NCBI GenBank assembly: GCA_023435545.1
Contig: JAEYRQ010000104.1
Span: 1-5,282, forward strand
DNA: 5,282 nt
Source: Pseudomonadota bacterium
GTDB lineage: Bacteria > Pseudomonadota > Alphaproteobacteria > Rhizobiales > Tepidamorphaceae
Direction of reading: 5' to 3'
Shown here: in pieces, positions 1 to 5,282 of the stretch
Position numbering within the stretch: the first letter of the stretch is position 1
Layout: every line of letters begins with the position of its first letter
Position numbers and translations under genes: made by a program
The notes under the pieces: generated by a model
Told to the model about the DNA's origin: nothing
Seen by the model: only the letters and a program-made list of their open reading frames with translations
Database searches by the model: none

Positions 1-285
1 GACCAGCCCCGCCCTCGGCCGGATCTGCGCCGTCCAGTCGTAGCCGTCGAGGTTTCCGCTCCTGATGCCGGCCTGAAGCCCCTCCGCCGCCAGCTCGCTG
101 CCAAGGACCGCCTCGGCGACGAGGCCGGCCGAGACCGTGGAGAGCGACTTCGCCACCATCCGCTTCGAGACCGCGATGCCGCCGGGCAGGACAGTGAGCA
201 GCAGCGACATGAGTACGACTGCGATCAGTGTCTCCAGCTACAGGAAGCCAGCCTCGCGACCCCTGGGCTTCATCCGCGCGATCAT
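1..285 (-). pseudogene. gspI: T2SS minor pseudopilin GspI, interrupted by an in-frame amber codon and cut by the window edge
   Basis: The reverse-strand frame from ATG at 285-283 encodes a basic leader (MIARMKPRGREAG) followed by F-L-stop-L-E-T-L-I-A and a hydrophobic segment. This is the prepilin peptidase site: Gly13 at -1, Phe14 at +1 and Glu18 at +5, with the TAG (240-238) as codon 16 at +3. After the TAG the frame stays open for 79 codons to the window edge. It includes a DWTAQIRP stretch resembling the middle of GspI proteins, where a Trp sits in the first strand of the globular domain. GspI normally forms the pseudopilus tip complex with GspJ, GspK and GspH in the inner membrane and periplasm. 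The ATG overlaps the gspH stop by 4 nt (ATGA), the typical position of gspI. Roughly 30 residues of a usual GspI lie beyond the window. One base change (TTG or TCG to TAG) explains the stop. A sequencing error cannot be excluded. Restart at a downstream ATG (210-208) would lack the processing site. The GspI assignment is firm; loss of function is inferred. Confidence 0.82.
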
Positions 286-773
286 GGCGCGACCTGCGCG
301 GCGACGGGCAGCACGTCCACGCCAGCCGTGAGCCAGTTGACGCTGACGCGGTAGCCGACAGGGCCGCGGCTGAGCGTCAGGACACCGCCGGAGGAACGCC
401 CGTCCGCCTTGAACCGGATGCCGCCTCCCCCTGCCGCTCTCTCCTGCTCGGACTGGAGGAAATCGATGCTGACGGAATCGGGAATGCGCACATAGCCGCC
501 GCCCGCGCCCGATACCAGAACCCTGTTTGTCAGATCGACCCGGCTCACCACGTCGCGACGGTCCAGGAGCGCGCGGTTCCGGTCTTCCCCGAGCAGGCCG
601 GCAATCGAGTAGGCCTTTGCCCTCAGCGCAGCCGGACCCGGCTCGCGCGCGACGCGCGGCAGGACCAGCCCGATCACCAGCCCGATGATCGCCAGCGCGA
701 CGACCATCTCGATCAGGGCGAAACCCGCCCCGGAAGCATTGCGGCTATCTGTTGCTCGTGATGTCCGAGGCAT
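282..773 (-). CDS. gspH: T2SS minor pseudopilin GspH
   Basis: This 163-aa pseudopilin has a 17-residue basic leader ending in Gly17, the processing site G|FALIE with Glu22 at +5, and a hydrophobic N-terminal helix at about residues 18-38. The C-terminal half matches the GspH fold: IRFKADGRSSGG at 119-130 (the family's F..DG.S.GG motif) followed by YRVSVNWLTAGV at 141-152, near the usual V.WLTG.V ending. Family knowledge places GspH as a minor pseudopilin joining the GspI-J-K tip to the GspG filament, processed by the prepilin peptidase GspO/PilD in the inner membrane. The ATG at 773-771 is chosen because GGGAGG (787-782) lies 8 nt upstream. The first 29 nt overlap the gspG end in another frame, and the stop overlaps the gspI start (ATGA), so the three genes are probably translationally coupled. 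Nothing looks broken. Confidence 0.93.
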   Translation of the reverse strand: MPRTSRATDSRNASGAGFALIEMVVALAIIGLVIGLVLPRVAREPGPAALRAKAYSIAGLLGEDRNRALLDRRDVVSRVDLTNRVLVSGAGGGYVRIPDSVSIDFLQSEQERAAGGGGIRFKADGRSSGGVLTLSRGPVGYRVSVNWLTAGVDVLPVAAQVAP

Positions 774-1182
774 CTCCGGTACCTCCCTTGCGTCCGTCGG
801 ACCCGAAGGAGGTGATCTCGTAGGGGCCGCCGGCCCCCGGAGAGCGGTAGTCGTAGGGATTTCCCCACGGATCGAGCGGGACGGAGGTCTGGTTCAGATA
901 GGGACCGTTCCACCGGTCCGCATTGGGCACCCGAACCACGAGTGCCTGAAGTCCTTCCGACGTCGTCGGATACCGCCCCGTATCCAGATAGAAGAGATCG
1001 AGTGCAGACTGGATGGCCTCGATCTGCAGACGCGCGGACTTGCCGCGCGCGTCAGACAGGTAGCTCAGCACGCGGGGGCCGACCAGGCCCATGATCAGGC
1101 TGAGGATCACCAGCACGACCAGCAGCTCCACCAGCGTGAAGCCGCCCCGTCTGTCGCGACGTGAGCGCCGCCGGCCGGTCAT
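745..1182 (-). CDS. gspG: T2SS major pseudopilin GspG
   Basis: From ATG at 1182-1180 this is a 145-aa protein, the usual GspG length. Residues 1-14 are a strongly basic leader ending in Gly-Gly, followed by the prepilin site G|FTLVELLVV (Phe15, Glu19 at +5) and a hydrophobic helix to about residue 37. Family hallmarks follow: LDTGRYPTTSEGLQAL at 66-81, DPWGNPYDY at 104-112, and a glycine- and aspartate-rich C-terminal loop at 126-142 ending in DASDI, the region that binds calcium in characterised GspG proteins. GspG is the main subunit of the periplasmic pseudopilus that pushes substrates through the secretin. The start is uncertain: a GTG at 1212-1210 in the same frame overlaps the gspF stop as GTGA and would give a 24-residue leader. 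Neither start has a strong Shine-Dalgarno sequence. The still longer start at 1266 overlaps gspF by 58 nt and adds a His-rich, non-family N-terminus. The gene ends in TAG. Confidence 0.96.
   Translation of the reverse strand: MTGRRRSRRDRRGGFTLVELLVVLVILSLIMGLVGPRVLSYLSDARGKSARLQIEAIQSALDLFYLDTGRYPTTSEGLQALVVRVPNADRWNGPYLNQTSVPLDPWGNPYDYRSPGAGGPYEITSFGSDGRKGGTGDASDITSNR
782..787 (-). promoter_or_regulatory. Shine-Dalgarno site of gspH inside gspG
   Basis: The minus strand reads GGGAGG here, 8 nt before the ATG at 773-771. It lies within the gspG coding sequence. It supports the overlapping gspH start and independent ribosome loading in addition to coupling with gspG. Confidence 0.7.
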
Positions 1183-1208
1183 TGCCGCGAGAATTCTTGT
1201 CTTTAGCG

Positions 1209-2420
1209 TCACAACAGGAGCTCGTTCACGCTCAACAGCGCAGTGATGATGGTTATGATCAGCCACGCGATGATCAGGCTGACCAGGATCAATATAGACG
1301 GTCCCAGAATGCCTGTCAGTCGCGCCAGCGACCGCTCGAGCCGGTCCTCGTAGAAGCCGCCGATGCGCTTCGACATCGTGTCCAGCTCTCCGGCTTCCTC
1401 ACCGACCCTGAGGATTGGGATAACATAGGCGGGCAAGAGGTCAAGTCCGGCGAGCGCGTCGCTCAGCCGGTGGCCCTGGCGCACCTCGGCAATCAGTCGG
1501 TCCACCTTCTCCGCGGCGCGCCGGTCGCGGAACAGGTCGCGCACGAGCCGCAGCGACGTCGTGATGTCGACGCCGCTGCCGAGCAGCGTTCCCAGCGTCG
1601 AGCAGAAGAAGACGGTCTGCTGATACTGAACGATCGTGCTGATCCCGGGAATGCGGCCGATCATCCGCAGAAGAGCACCTGTCGCAGAACGGCTGCGGGA
1701 GACAAGCAGACCGCCGAGCAGGGCCATCACCGCCGCGCCGAGTATCAGGTCGAGGTTCTCGCGGACGAAAGTCGACATCGCGAAAACGGTACGCGCGGAC
1801 GGATCGATGCGGTCCTGGAAGCCGGACATGGCACGTTCGAACTCGGGAATGACCCCGACCAGCACGAACAGGAAGACGCCGCAGGCGGCCAGCACCAGGA
1901 AGCTCGGATAGGTCAGTGCCGAGGTCAACCGCCGCCTCAGCGCCTCGTTGCGGCTTCGCTCCTGGGCGATCTCATCGAGCGTCGCCTCGAGCGTGCCCGC
2001 CGCCTCGGCCACCTCGACCATCTTGACGTAGATCGGCGGGAAAACGTCCTGATGCGCCGACAGCGCCTCCGCGAAGCTCTTGCCGTCGGCGATACTGCGC
2101 TGAAGCGAGGACATCAGATCGCGCACGACGGCGCGCCCGCCCATCCGCGCCAGCAACTGCAGTGCCTCGTGCAGGCTGACGCCGCCCTTCAAGAGCATCG
2201 CCAGGTCACGGGTCGTCTCGGTGATCTCTTCGCGCTTCGGCTTCGCCCTGAGGGCTCGCATGAGGCCGCCGCCCGCGGTGTCGCGAGCTTCGTGCGCTTC
2301 GATCGGAAGATGCCCGATACGCTCGAGTTCGCTCAGAAGCTCGCGGCTCGAATCCGCCTCCGCCTCGCCGGTGACCATCCGGCCGGAGGGGTCGAGCGCG
2401 CGGTACTGGAATTTCGGCAT
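1209..2420 (-). CDS. gspF: T2SS inner-membrane platform protein GspF
   Basis: This 403-aa protein is collinear with GspF over its full length. The N-terminus (MPKFQYRALDPSGR) is the family start. Two homologous cytoplasmic T2SSF domains lie at about 65-190 and 265-390, each with its conserved motif: MVEVAEAAGTLEATL at 134-148 and LRVGEEAGELDTM at 337-349. Hydrophobic membrane segments lie at about 173-190, 223-240 and 371-395. GspF couples the cytoplasmic ATPase GspE to pseudopilus assembly. The ATG at 2420-2418 is chosen because it gives the standard N-terminus; a GTG at 2453 would add 11 basic residues foreign to the family. No clear Shine-Dalgarno precedes the ATG. It is the first gene of the minus-strand cluster. 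The usual upstream gspE is absent, since the frame upstream of gspF runs to a TAG at 2549-2547 with no GspE-like sequence. TGA stop. The related pilus protein PilC is less likely because GspG, GspH and GspI follow. Confidence 0.96.
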   Translation of the reverse strand: MPKFQYRALDPSGRMVTGEAEADSSRELLSELERIGHLPIEAHEARDTAGGGLMRALRAKPKREEITETTRDLAMLLKGGVSLHEALQLLARMGGRAVVRDLMSSLQRSIADGKSFAEALSAHQDVFPPIYVKMVEVAEAAGTLEATLDEIAQERSRNEALRRRLTSALTYPSFLVLAACGVFLFVLVGVIPEFERAMSGFQDRIDPSARTVFAMSTFVRENLDLILGAAVMALLGGLLVSRSRSATGALLRMIGRIPGISTIVQYQQTVFFCSTLGTLLGSGVDITTSLRLVRDLFRDRRAAEKVDRLIAEVRQGHRLSDALAGLDLLPAYVIPILRVGEEAGELDTMSKRIGGFYEDRLERSLARLTGILGPSILILVSLIIAWLIITIITALLSVNELLL

Positions 2421-2591
2421 GAACCGGCCACGTCGGCGACGATGCTGCCGCACCCTGCCCCGGATCAGCCGGCATGTCGAGGCTGTGCTGGAGCAGGTTG
2501 AATCCGCCGCGATGGGCGGGCACGGGTGACAACCACCTCCGGTTGGCTAGAGTGGATGCGGCTCATGCACTGAGGAATCGGGAGGATCGGC
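2421..2591. other. Divergent intergenic region between gspF and the L,D-transpeptidase-like gene
   Basis: This 171-nt gap must hold the promoters for both divergent units, since gspF is the first gene leftward and the transpeptidase-like gene starts rightward. I see no convincing -35/-10 pair in either direction; GC is high throughout. A small inverted repeat, CAACC (2530-2534) and GGTTG (2541-2545), encloses ACCTCC, which reads GGAGGT on the minus strand. That SD-like hexamer has only TTG and GTG codons nearby (2532, 2523), opening a frame that overlaps gspF and looks non-coding. On the plus strand GGGAGG at 2580-2585 is the ribosome site for the gene at 2592, spaced 6 nt from its ATG. The assignment as a two-way regulatory region is inferred from gene orientation. 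Confidence 0.5.
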
Positions 2592-4214
2592 ATGCGATCG
2601 CGGACGGCACTCCGATGGATAGGGGCAGCATTCGTCGTCGCACAGATCGCATCGGCCGTCCCGGTTGCCGCCGACACCTCGCTGCTGCCGATGATCCGCG
2701 GCCTCCTGTCGGACGAGTCGCGAAAGGAGCTGCCGGTCGAGAACGCGCGGCTCGATCTCATCCGCTACTACGCGGCCGACGACGTCGTGCCGCTGTTCAT
2801 CGGGGCGGCGCGCGCGCCGGCGCTGATCGCCCGCATGGAGGCCTCCGCCTTCGACGGGCTTGATCCCGCCCGCTATCCGACGGGCTTCCTGCGGCAGCTT
2901 CTGGCCGAGGCCGACGGCGCGGATGCGGCGCGGCTCGCCGAGATCGAGGTCCGCTTCGCCTCGCACTTCCTGATGTTCGCAGCCGACCTGAAGGTCGGCC
3001 GCGTCCTGCCGCGGATGGTCTATCCGCAGGACTACGCGCCTCGCAAGGCGATCGACGGAGAGAACGTGCTGCGCGCCGCCGCCCGCTTTCCCGATCTTTC
3101 CACCTTCCTCGATGCCTGGCAGCCCTACAACTTCGAGTACGGGCGGCTGAGGGAGGCGCTCGGCCGGTACTTGGAGATCGCGGAGCGCGGAGGCTGGCCG
3201 ATTCTGGAGCCGGGTCCGGACGTCGAGATCGGCCAGAGCGATCCGCGCATTCCGGCCCTTCGCGAGCGCCTCGACGTCGAATATGGCGCCACCGGTGCCC
3301 AGCCTGCCGATCCGATGATGCTGGACGAGGTGCTGGCCGAACGCCTGCGCCGGTTCCAGGAGCATCATGACGTCCCCGCCACCGGCGCCCTCGACAAGCT
3401 GACGCTGATCGCGCTGAACGTGCCCGTCCAGCGGCGCGTCGAGCAGATCGCGCTGTCGATGGAGCGCCTGCGCTGGATGCCGGAGGACCTCGACGAGCGC
3501 ATGCTGATCGCCAACAAGGGCGAGGGCGTGATGCGGCTGGTGGATGCGGGCGGCGCCCGCCGGGAATGGACGATCCTGCCGAATTGCCCGCGGGAGAACC
3601 TGTCGATAGGGGCCGGCCGGATCCACACGCTGGTACTCGACCCCAGATGGGACGTGCCGGACGAGTACTTCCAGACGGTGCTGTACCCGTTGCTCCAGTC
3701 CGATGCCGGAGAGGTCGAGCGACGGGGCTACGAACTGCTCTACCAGAATACGCCGATGCCGATCACCTCGCTGCCGTGGAAGTCCTTCCCAAAGACAACG
3801 CTGGCGCGCGAGGCCGACAAGTTCCGGTTCCGCCTGCGTCCCGGCGACGGCAATCCGCTGGGCCGCTATGTCTACCGGCTCGACACGATGAGCGAGGCCT
3901 TCCTGTTCGACGCTTCCATGGCGGACGGCGGGGAACTGTGCGATCCGCGCATCTCAAAGGGCGCGATCGGCGTCGTCGACGGTCAGGACATAACCGAACT
4001 GCTGGTGCGCCACCGAAGTTTTCCCGCCGGCTATCTCGACCGGACGAGCGAGCGGCGGGACACCCTGATCCTCCCCGACGTCGAGCCTGTTCCGCTGCTG
4101 ATCATCTTCCAGTCCGCCTGGATCGACGAAACCGGTGCAGTGCGCTTCGGCAAGGACCCCTTCATGGAGGACCTGCGGCTGGCCCGCGCACTGGAGGGTA
4201 AGCCCAGTTCGTAA
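2592..4214 (+). CDS. Exported YcbB/LdtD-like L,D-transpeptidase homologue lacking the catalytic Cys and His
   Basis: This 540-aa protein begins with a signal peptide (residues 1-27; basic start, hydrophobic core, cleavage likely after VAA), so it should be periplasmic. The order of parts is that of YcbB/LdtD proteins: a scaffold domain at about 45-200 (RLDLIRYYA; FDGLDPARYP; LKVGRVLPRMVYP), a peptidoglycan-binding repeat at about 215-276 (RLRRFQEHHDVPATGALDKLT), the linker ALNVPVQRRVEQI then SMERLRWMP at 274-297, and a YkuD fold at about 305-515 (VLDPRWDVP; FRLRPGDGNPLGR; PVPLLIIFQSAW). The family forms 3-3 peptide cross-links in peptidoglycan using a Cys in SHGC(I/V)R and a His in an HD motif. 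Here the aligned residues are S455-K-G-A458-I-G and F439-D440, so Cys, two His and Arg are all replaced. The frame is uninterrupted and surrounding motifs are kept, which suggests a selected pseudoenzyme rather than a decaying gene. Start ATG has GGGAGG 6 nt upstream; stop TAA. The fold is secure. Lack of activity is inferred, and the physiological role is unknown. Confidence 0.88.
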   Translation: MRSRTALRWIGAAFVVAQIASAVPVAADTSLLPMIRGLLSDESRKELPVENARLDLIRYYAADDVVPLFIGAARAPALIARMEASAFDGLDPARYPTGFLRQLLAEADGADAARLAEIEVRFASHFLMFAADLKVGRVLPRMVYPQDYAPRKAIDGENVLRAAARFPDLSTFLDAWQPYNFEYGRLREALGRYLEIAERGGWPILEPGPDVEIGQSDPRIPALRERLDVEYGATGAQPADPMMLDEVLAERLRRFQEHHDVPATGALDKLTLIALNVPVQRRVEQIALSMERLRWMPEDLDERMLIANKGEGVMRLVDAGGARREWTILPNCPRENLSIGAGRIHTLVLDPRWDVPDEYFQTVLYPLLQSDAGEVERRGYELLYQNTPMPITSLPWKSFPKTTLAREADKFRFRLRPGDGNPLGRYVYRLDTMSEAFLFDASMADGGELCDPRISKGAIGVVDGQDITELLVRHRSFPAGYLDRTSERRDTLILPDVEPVPLLIIFQSAWIDETGAVRFGKDPFMEDLRLARALEGKPSS

Positions 4215-4221
4215 TGCCGCG

Positions 4222-4243
4222 CGGCGGGTTCGGCCATCCGCCG
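4222..4243 (+). terminator. GC-rich stem-loop just after the L,D-transpeptidase-like gene
   Basis: CGGCGG (4222-4227) pairs perfectly with CCGCCG (4238-4243) around a 10-nt loop, starting 8 nt after the TAA. There is no T-run after it, so it is not a classical intrinsic terminator. It could stabilise the 3' end of the mRNA or aid factor-dependent termination. In such GC-rich DNA a 6-bp stem may also be chance. Confidence 0.3.
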
Positions 4244-4278
4244 GTACCGGAACGTGACGCAACACGAACAAATCCATG

Positions 4279-4298
4279 CAATGCCCGCAGGGGCGTTG
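4279..4298. terminator. Candidate terminator stem-loop
   Basis: CAATGCCC (4279-4286) pairs with GGGCGTTG (4291-4298), 8 bp including one G-T pair, around the tetraloop GCAG. The plus-strand flank lacks a T-run. The left flank read on the minus strand is more T-rich (ATTTGTTCGTGTT), so the hairpin would suit leftward transcripts better, although no leftward gene ends here. Termination of the upstream gene is plausible but unproven. Confidence 0.38.
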
Positions 4299-4343
4299 TC
4301 ATCCGGGGATCGGGATTGCACACTCCTCCGACAAGCAACAACC

Positions 4344-4349
4344 GGGAGG
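4344..4349 (+). promoter_or_regulatory. Shine-Dalgarno site of the TAXI receptor gene
   Basis: GGGAGG lies 7 nt before the ATG at 4357. It decides between two close ATGs: the first, at 4352, reads ATG-AGA-TGA and stops after two codons, so 4357 is the true start. Confidence 0.75.
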
Positions 4350-4356
4350 AGATGAG

Positions 4357-5282
4357 ATGACCAGGGACGTGACGCGTTTCATTGCCGGTGCGGCTGTCGC
4401 CGGGGCTATGGGTCTGGCAGCGACCGCAGCCTCAGCCGAGCAGTTGAAGCTGATGACCGGGCCTCAGGGCGGTTCGTGGTATCCACTTGGTGGCGCCATC
4501 CAGAACATCGTCGAAAAGAACATGTCCGGCGTCACCGTGCAGGTGCTTCCCGGCGCCGGCATCGCCAACGTCAAGGGAATCGAGGGCGGCAAGGCGGATC
4601 TCGGATTCGCCAACTCGGTATCGACGGTCGACGCGATCGAGGGCAAGGAGCCCTTCGACGGGCCGGCCAAGGACACCTGCCACGTGGCGACCCTCTACCC
4701 GCAGTATTTCCAGGTCGTTGCCCTCGCCGATGCCGGTATCGGCGATCCCGGCGACCTGAAGGGCAAGGCGGCCTCTGTCCAGCCGAAGGGAAACACCGCC
4801 GAAGCGATCACCGCCCAGATGCTCGAGGCCTACGGCATGACCTATGATGACCTGTCGAAGGTCAATTTCGGGTCCTACACCGACGCCGTGTCGCTGATGA
4901 AGGACGGCAACGCGGCGGTCTTCACGCTGGGCACCACCGTCCCGGCCGGCTCGATCATGGATCTCGCGGCCGCGCGCGACATCAAGATGGTGCCGATCCC
5001 CGACGAGGGGCTGGCGAAGATGAAGGAACTCAACGCCGGCTACATGCGCGGCTACATCAAGGCGGGCAGCTATCCCGGCGTCACCGAGGACGTTCCGACG
5101 ATCATCTATTCGACGCACCTGATCGCGCGCTGCTCGCTGCCTGAGGATGTCGTCTACGGCCTCGTGAAGAACCTCAACGAGAACCTCGCCGACCTGGCCG
5201 CGATCGCCGGCGCGATGAAGGACCTGACCCCGCAGGAGATGGCCGCCGACGTCGGCGTCCCGCTGCATCCGGGGGCGGAGAA
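4357..5282 (+). CDS. TAXI-family TRAP transporter solute-binding protein (3' end outside window)
   Basis: The frame is open for 308 codons to the window edge, so about 10-20 C-terminal residues are missing relative to the usual 320-330 aa. A signal peptide covers residues 1-27 (MTRDVTRF, then an Ala/Gly-rich core, ASA|EQ), placing the mature protein in the periplasm. The mature start KLMTGPQGGSWYPLGGAI is the TAXI signature, followed by VQVLPGAGIANVKGIEGGKADLGFANS (two motifs running on from about residue 60) and FGSYTDAVSLMKDGNAAVF further on. TAXI proteins capture organic-acid or amino-acid type substrates and hand them to a TRAP membrane permease driven by an ion gradient; the ligand here cannot be read from sequence. 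The permease gene would be expected just downstream. Two cysteines in the mature part seen here, Cys108 (DTCHVA) and Cys259 (ARCSLP), could form a disulfide. It looks intact and functionally unrelated to the secretion genes. Confidence 0.92.
   Translation, partial: MTRDVTRFIAGAAVAGAMGLAATAASAEQLKLMTGPQGGSWYPLGGAIQNIVEKNMSGVTVQVLPGAGIANVKGIEGGKADLGFANSVSTVDAIEGKEPFDGPAKDTCHVATLYPQYFQVVALADAGIGDPGDLKGKAASVQPKGNTAEAITAQMLEAYGMTYDDLSKVNFGSYTDAVSLMKDGNAAVFTLGTTVPAGSIMDLAAARDIKMVPIPDEGLAKMKELNAGYMRGYIKAGSYPGVTEDVPTIIYSTHLIARCSLPEDVVYGLVKNLNENLADLAAIAGAMKDLTPQEMAADVGVPLHPGAE

Larger units (their letters stand above)
4215..4356 (+). other. Intergenic region before the TAXI receptor gene
   Basis: This 142-nt gap separates two unrelated plus-strand genes and carries two stem-loops, annotated separately. 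A TTGTCA at 4296-4301 resembles a sigma-70 -35 box, but the hexamer 17 nt downstream (CACACT, 4319-4324) is a poor -10, so I do not call a promoter. The spacing and the strong ribosome site at the end suggest that the receptor gene is transcribed from its own promoter in this gap. Confidence 0.4.

Noticed and set aside
228..761. Plus-strand open frame opposite gspH
   Set aside because: It is antisense to gspH, which has its own ribosome site and a complete prepilin motif. The translation has no family features.
1091..1282. 13-bp repeat ATGATCAGGCTGA near 1092 and 1270
   Set aside because: Both copies lie in codons for hydrophobic helices (GspG N-terminus and GspF C-terminus) using the same Leu/Ile/Ser codons. 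Coincidence is the simplest explanation.
1161..2501. Long plus-strand open frame (446 codons) opposite gspF
   Set aside because: It lies antisense to a full-length, unmistakable GspF. Its translation is rich in Arg, Gln, His and Asp with no domain or membrane pattern, as expected for the mirror frame of a high-GC gene.
2206..2532. Minus-strand frame beginning near an SD-like GGAGGT (2540-2535), considered as a leader peptide or extra gene before gspF
   Set aside because: The TTG at 2532 is too close to the SD and the GTG at 2523 is rather far. Most of the frame overlaps gspF and becomes an Arg/Ser-rich shadow.
2547..3626. Minus-strand open frame (359 codons) opposite the L,D-transpeptidase-like gene
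   Set aside because: Composition is typical of an antisense shadow, with no recognisable motif, and the opposite strand has a signal peptide, ribosome site and family architecture.
3939..3941. Cys450 as an alternative catalytic nucleophile of the L,D-transpeptidase-like protein
   Set aside because: It lies 8 residues upstream of the aligned Cys position, within ELCDP rather than a HGC context, and no His is nearby in the expected motif.
4296..4324. Sigma-70-like promoter TTGTCA with 17-nt spacing before the TAXI gene
   Set aside because: The -10 candidate CACACT matches the consensus at only three of six positions.
4432..5268. Minus-strand open frame (278 codons) opposite the TAXI receptor
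   Set aside because: It is a repetitive His/Arg/Asp/Val-rich mirror translation. The plus strand encodes a clear TAXI protein with signal peptide.

Overview
The window reads as part of a high-GC Gram-negative chromosome, most likely an alphaproteobacterium. This rests on the strong G/C third-position bias, a type II secretion (T2SS) pseudopilin cluster, a YcbB/LdtD-like periplasmic protein and a TAXI-type TRAP solute receptor. No taxon can be fixed from the sequence alone. No RNA gene, CRISPR array, insertion sequence or integration scar was seen.

Layout. Positions 1-2420 are a compact minus-strand T2SS operon transcribed towards position 1, in the order gspF (1209-2420), gspG (745-1182), gspH (282-773) and gspI (1-285, running off the window). 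The genes are tightly packed: a 4-nt ATGA overlap joins gspH to gspI, a 29-nt overlap joins gspG to gspH, and a possible GTGA overlap joins gspF to gspG. GspF is the inner-membrane platform protein. GspG is the major pseudopilin, and GspH and GspI are minor pseudopilins of the tip complex. No gspC, gspD or gspE lies upstream of gspF, so the secretin and ATPase must be encoded elsewhere. An intergenic region (2421-2591) separates gspF from a divergent plus-strand gene (2592-4214). That gene encodes an exported 540-aa protein with the full YcbB/LdtD L,D-transpeptidase architecture. A second intergenic region (4215-4356) holds two stem-loops. It precedes the start of a TAXI-family TRAP transporter substrate-binding protein (4357 to the window end), probably the first gene of an unrelated uptake operon.

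Two things stand out. First, the gspI frame carries an in-frame TAG exactly inside the prepilin processing motif, at the +3 position of the mature N-terminus, while the frame is otherwise intact to the window edge. It is a very young pseudogene, a sequence error, or a readthrough case. Second, the L,D-transpeptidase-like protein has lost its catalytic signature: SHGC(I/V)R has become SKGAIG, with Cys to Ala, His to Lys and Arg to Gly, and the upstream HD motif has become FD. The rest of the protein looks well conserved, so it appears to be a pseudoenzyme. Its position head-to-head with secretion genes raises the untested idea that it is a peptidoglycan-binding or scaffolding factor.
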